In this document: piece after piece, positions 13,945-16,293 of the stretch
Position numbering within the stretch: position 1 is the stretch's first letter
How the letters are laid out: the number at the start of each line of letters is the position of its first letter
NCBI GenBank assembly: GCA_019420545.1
Contig: JAHZGZ010000015.1
Location: 1-16,293 of the forward strand
Direction: 5' to 3'
DNA from: Bacteroidales bacterium
GTDB lineage: Bacteria; Bacteroidota; Bacteroidia; Bacteroidales; Muribaculaceae
Length of the DNA: 16,293 nucleotides
Notes under the pieces: model-generated
Told to the model about the DNA's origin: nothing
The model's input: the letters and a program-made list of their open reading frames with translations, nothing else
Database searches by the model: none
Made by a program: the position numbers and the translations under genes

Positions 13945-16293
13945 TTAGAATACGATGTTTACACCGAAGGTGAATGACTTGGAGAAACCGTAAGTAAGGG
14001 CGTCGTTGGTCTTTTTGCCTGAGTTGGTGGCCGTCTCCGGATCGATGGTCTTGCAGTACTTCTTGAATGGCGACCAGTAGCAGAGATTCTCGCCGGAGAA
14101 GTATACGCGCAGTTCGCGGAAGGTATTCTTCAGCACGGGGAGGGTGTAGCCGATGGTCAGGTTCTTGAGGCGCAGATAACTTACATCCTGGAGATAGCGG
14201 TCGTTGACGTTGCCCATAGGATTCTTCGAGCCGTAGGCGGCATATGCCCTTGGGCGCGGGAAGTAGGCGTCGCGGTTATCCTCGCTCCATACGTTTTCGA
14301 GGAATCCTTCGGGAATGTAGGCGTTGTACGGGCGGCAGTATGGACCCCAGAATGTACGGGCCTCGTTGCCGGGATACCAGTCGCACTTGCCGATACCCTG
14401 GAAGAATGCCGAGATGTCGATACCTTTCCACTCGATCGAGCCGCGGAAGTTGTAGTTGTAGCGCGGGGTGGAGTTGCCTATGATCTTGCGGTCGCCGGGA
14501 TTGTCGACAGTGCTTTCACCCGGGGATATGATGCCGTCGCCGTTGCGGTCGACATATCGGAGGTCGCCGGCACGTACGCCGCGCCATGAGTCGGGGCCTT
14601 GCGAGTAGTTGTCGGAGTATACATATGCCGATCCGTCGACATGCTGCATGTATTCGAGCGCTTCTTCGTCGGTCTGGAATATTCCGTCGATCTCATATCC
14701 CCAGATCTCGCCGAGTACCTCGCCGGCATAATGGTTCTTGAGCTGGCGTCCCGGGTTGTCGAATCGTGTGATCTTCGAGCGGTAGTCGCCGAGGCCGGCA
14801 CCTACACTGTAGTGGAAGTTGGAACCGAGCAGTGGGAAGTCGTCGTTCCATGTAAGGCCGATCTCAAAACCTCGGGTACGCAGATCGGCGCAGTTGGCCT
14901 TGGGTACCGATGCTCCGTAGCTGGCCGGGAGCTGTGCTCCGTTGGTGAGCATGTCCTTGGTGTCGCGGATATAGATGTCGCCGGTGAAGTTTAGGCGTGA
15001 GTTGAGGAAGCTCAGGTCGAGACCGGCATTGTAGGTGGTGACTTTCTCCCAGGTAAGATCGCTCGACGGTGGTGCCGACACCGATGCATAAGGTACATAG
15101 GTGCTGCCGTCGAAAGTAAGGTTATCCATAAACTGGTTGGTGGTCACTTTCTGGATATAGTCGTAGTAGCCTACCTGCTGGTTGCCGAGGGTGCCGACGG
15201 AGAGGCGGATCTTACCGCTGTTCCACCATGGCGACACGCCGCGCATGAATTTCTCTTCGGTGAAGCGCCATCCTACCGACGCCGACGGGAAGAAGCCCCA
15301 GCGGTGCTTTTTGGCGAAGCGCGACGAACCGTCGTAACGGCCCGAAAGCTCAAGCAGGTAGCGTCCGGCGAAGTCGTAGTTTACGCGTGCGAAGTAACCG
15401 TAGGTTACGGAGTTCTGTATCTCGTCCTTGAAGTCCTTTACCTCGCCTGTGGCGATATTCAGGGTGTTGAGGTCGGGGCTCATGAGATCCTGACGCTCGC
15501 CTTTGAAGTAGAGGTGACGGTAGATCTCGCCGTTGAAACCTGCGGTGACGGTGAAGTGGTGCTGCCCGAAGGTGGGATCGTAGGTGGCGTAGGCGTTGAT
15601 GCTCTGGGTTGTGTTGTTGGTCATGCCGCGGGTGAACATATCCCAGCACATCGAGTCGTCGGAGCCTTCGATCCATCCTGTGGTGCCACGGGTATTGCTG
15701 TAGGGCACGGGCACACGGCGCATCTCACGGTTGAGGTTGCGGAACAGGTAGGCGTAGTCGCCGACGATTGTGAGATCCTTTATCGGGGTGATGGTGATCT
15801 GGTTTTTCACGAGATACTCGCGGTTCTGATCCTTGTTCTTATGCTTGCCGTAGTTGAGCAGGGCGTTGTAGCCGTCGCCGACTTTGGCTGTGCCTACGGT
15901 GATTATGCCTGATATGTCCCAGAGCGATGTTCCGTCGGGGTTGGTCGAGGGGAACGACGACAGAGAGTGGTTGGCCGAGCGGTAGAAGAAGTCGTTGAGG
16001 TCGCTGGAGCCTGTACGCTCGTAGGTCGACTCGAAGAACGAGGTGTTGATGCTGTATTTCAGCCAGTCGGTGACCTTTATGTCGAGTTTGGCGCGCATCG
16101 AGTACGACTTGTATTTGTCGTTGACGATGTTCATGATACCGTCCTGAAGGTAGGCGCGGCCGCTCACATAGTAGTTGACGCGCTTGGATCCGCCGGTGAT
16201 CGACACGTTGTAGTCCTGCATCGGGCGGTTCTTGCGGTAGTAGTGGGAGTGCCAGTCGTTGTTGGCATAGTAGCGCCAGTGATTGTCGGAGGG
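13945..16293 (-). CDS. SusC/RagA-family TonB-dependent outer-membrane transporter, 5' end cut by window edge
   Basis: Energy-dependent porin that imports oligosaccharides or other ligands delivered by SusD. The open frame runs from the right edge to the stop at 13945 (782 residues seen). The Met at 16221 is internal: the 24 codons before it (ending HYYRKNRP) continue SusC-like sequence into PMQDYNVSITGGSKRVNYYVSG, the conserved plug-to-barrel region. About 250-300 residues are missing, including the signal peptide, any carboxypeptidase-like domain, the TonB box and part of the plug. Visible barrel landmarks include GRYDGSSRFAKKHRWGFFPS, GWRFTEEKF, LTWEKVTTYNAGLDLSF, a calcium-loop-like DRNGDGIISPGES, YNYNFRGSIEWKGIDISAFF, YLRLKNLTIGYTLP and the terminal GFSKSFTFGVNIVF. 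It is cotranscribed with susD. Its promoter and regulator lie outside the window. Confidence 0.97.
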   Translation of the reverse strand, partial: PSDNHWRYYANNDWHSHYYRKNRPMQDYNVSITGGSKRVNYYVSGRAYLQDGIMNIVNDKYKSYSMRAKLDIKVTDWLKYSINTSFFESTYERTGSSDLNDFFYRSANHSLSSFPSTNPDGTSLWDISGIITVGTAKVGDGYNALLNYGKHKNKDQNREYLVKNQITITPIKDLTIVGDYAYLFRNLNREMRRVPVPYSNTRGTTGWIEGSDDSMCWDMFTRGMTNNTTQSINAYATYDPTFGQHHFTVTAGFNGEIYRHLYFKGERQDLMSPDLNTLNIATGEVKDFKDEIQNSVTYGYFARVNYDFAGRYLLELSGRYDGSSRFAKKHRWGFFPSASVGWRFTEEKFMRGVSPWWNSGKIRLSVGTLGNQQVGYYDYIQKVTTNQFMDNLTFDGSTYVPYASVSAPPSSDLTWEKVTTYNAGLDLSFLNSRLNFTGDIYIRDTKDMLTNGAQLPASYGASVPKANCADLRTRGFEIGLTWNDDFPLLGSNFHYSVGAGLGDYRSKITRFDNPGRQLKNHYAGEVLGEIWGYEIDGIFQTDEEALEYMQHVDGSAYVYSDNYSQGPDSWRGVRAGDLRYVDRNGDGIISPGESTVDNPGDRKIIGNSTPRYNYNFRGSIEWKGIDISAFFQGIGKCDWYPGNEARTFWGPYCRPYNAYIPEGFLENVWSEDNRDAYFPRPRAYAAYGSKNPMGNVNDRYLQDVSYLRLKNLTIGYTLPVLKNTFRELRVYFSGENLCYWSPFKKYCKTIDPETATNSGKKTNDALTYGFSKSFTFGVNIVF

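Larger units (their letters stand above)
4877..16293 (-). other. Polysaccharide-utilization-type locus (SusC, SusD, two beta-helix proteins, GH31), incomplete at its 5' side
   Basis: Five genes on one strand have spacers of 10, 132, 86 and 68 bases, share the SusC/SusD signature and end at a strong Rho-independent terminator. All the encoded products are exported: a transporter, a surface lipoprotein, two sorting-tail secreted proteins and a hydrolase. The set within the window has a single glycoside hydrolase family and no sulfatase, esterase or SusE/F-type lipoprotein. No regulator is visible. The spacer at 7535-7602 contains only a very short TTTCG/CGAAA repeat. Confidence 0.85.

Noticed and set aside
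15304..15912. Plus-strand open frame of about 200 codons opposite susC
   Set aside because: It is antisense to the well-supported SusC barrel, with low-complexity Val/Gly-rich translation and no upstream promoter or family motif.
13945..16221. SusC as a complete 758-residue protein starting at 16221
   Set aside because: The frame stays open to the window edge, and the 24 codons before that Met continue SusC-like sequence. SusC proteins are usually about 1000 residues and need a plug and signal peptide.

Overview
The window looks like a piece of a Bacteroidales chromosome. The evidence is a SusC/SusD pair, a fused aspartokinase/homoserine dehydrogenase, promoter -7 elements of the Bacteroidetes form TAnnTTTG, no clear Shine-Dalgarno sites, and type A C-terminal sorting-type tails. 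The fairly high GC content of the coding DNA would suit Muribaculaceae or a similar gut group, but the family assignment is an inference. All real genes I can support lie on the minus strand, so the reading order runs from the right edge to the left. No gene-free stretch exceeds about 200 bases. I see no tRNA, rRNA, CRISPR array, insertion sequence or attachment site.

Right and centre (16293 down to 4877): a polysaccharide-utilization-type locus. In transcription order it holds a SusC-family TonB-dependent transporter (N-terminus cut by the window edge), a SusD-family lipoprotein 10 bases downstream, a secreted parallel beta-helix protein (557 aa), a second and larger secreted protein joining an endonuclease/exonuclease/phosphatase (EEP) domain to a beta-helix (881 aa), and a GH31 family glycoside hydrolase (885 aa). 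Two GC-rich stem-loops sit in the spacers after susD and between the two beta-helix genes. A 14-bp perfect hairpin followed by a T-run ends the unit. The likely scheme is that the two beta-helix proteins bind or process a polymer at or beyond the cell surface, SusC/SusD import the fragments, and GH31 removes alpha-linked sugars in the periplasm. The substrate cannot be read from the sequence. No regulator (ECF sigma/anti-sigma pair, hybrid two-component system or SusR type) lies in the window; one could sit upstream of susC, beyond the right edge.

Middle left (4673 to 2571): a separately transcribed gene for a 700-aa exported protein of unknown function. It has a long N-terminal domain, a coiled coil, a Ser-rich linker and a C-terminal DnaJ-like cysteine cluster.

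Left (2425 to 1): thrA, bifunctional aspartate kinase/homoserine dehydrogenase, with its own promoter and only its last few residues missing. It is housekeeping amino-acid biosynthesis and probably marks the core-genome side of the window.

The most interesting points are the EEP/beta-helix fusion inside a SusCD locus, the use of sorting-tail beta-helix proteins where SusE/F-type lipoproteins are usual, the hairpins between genes, and an exported protein carrying a chaperone-like zinc cluster.
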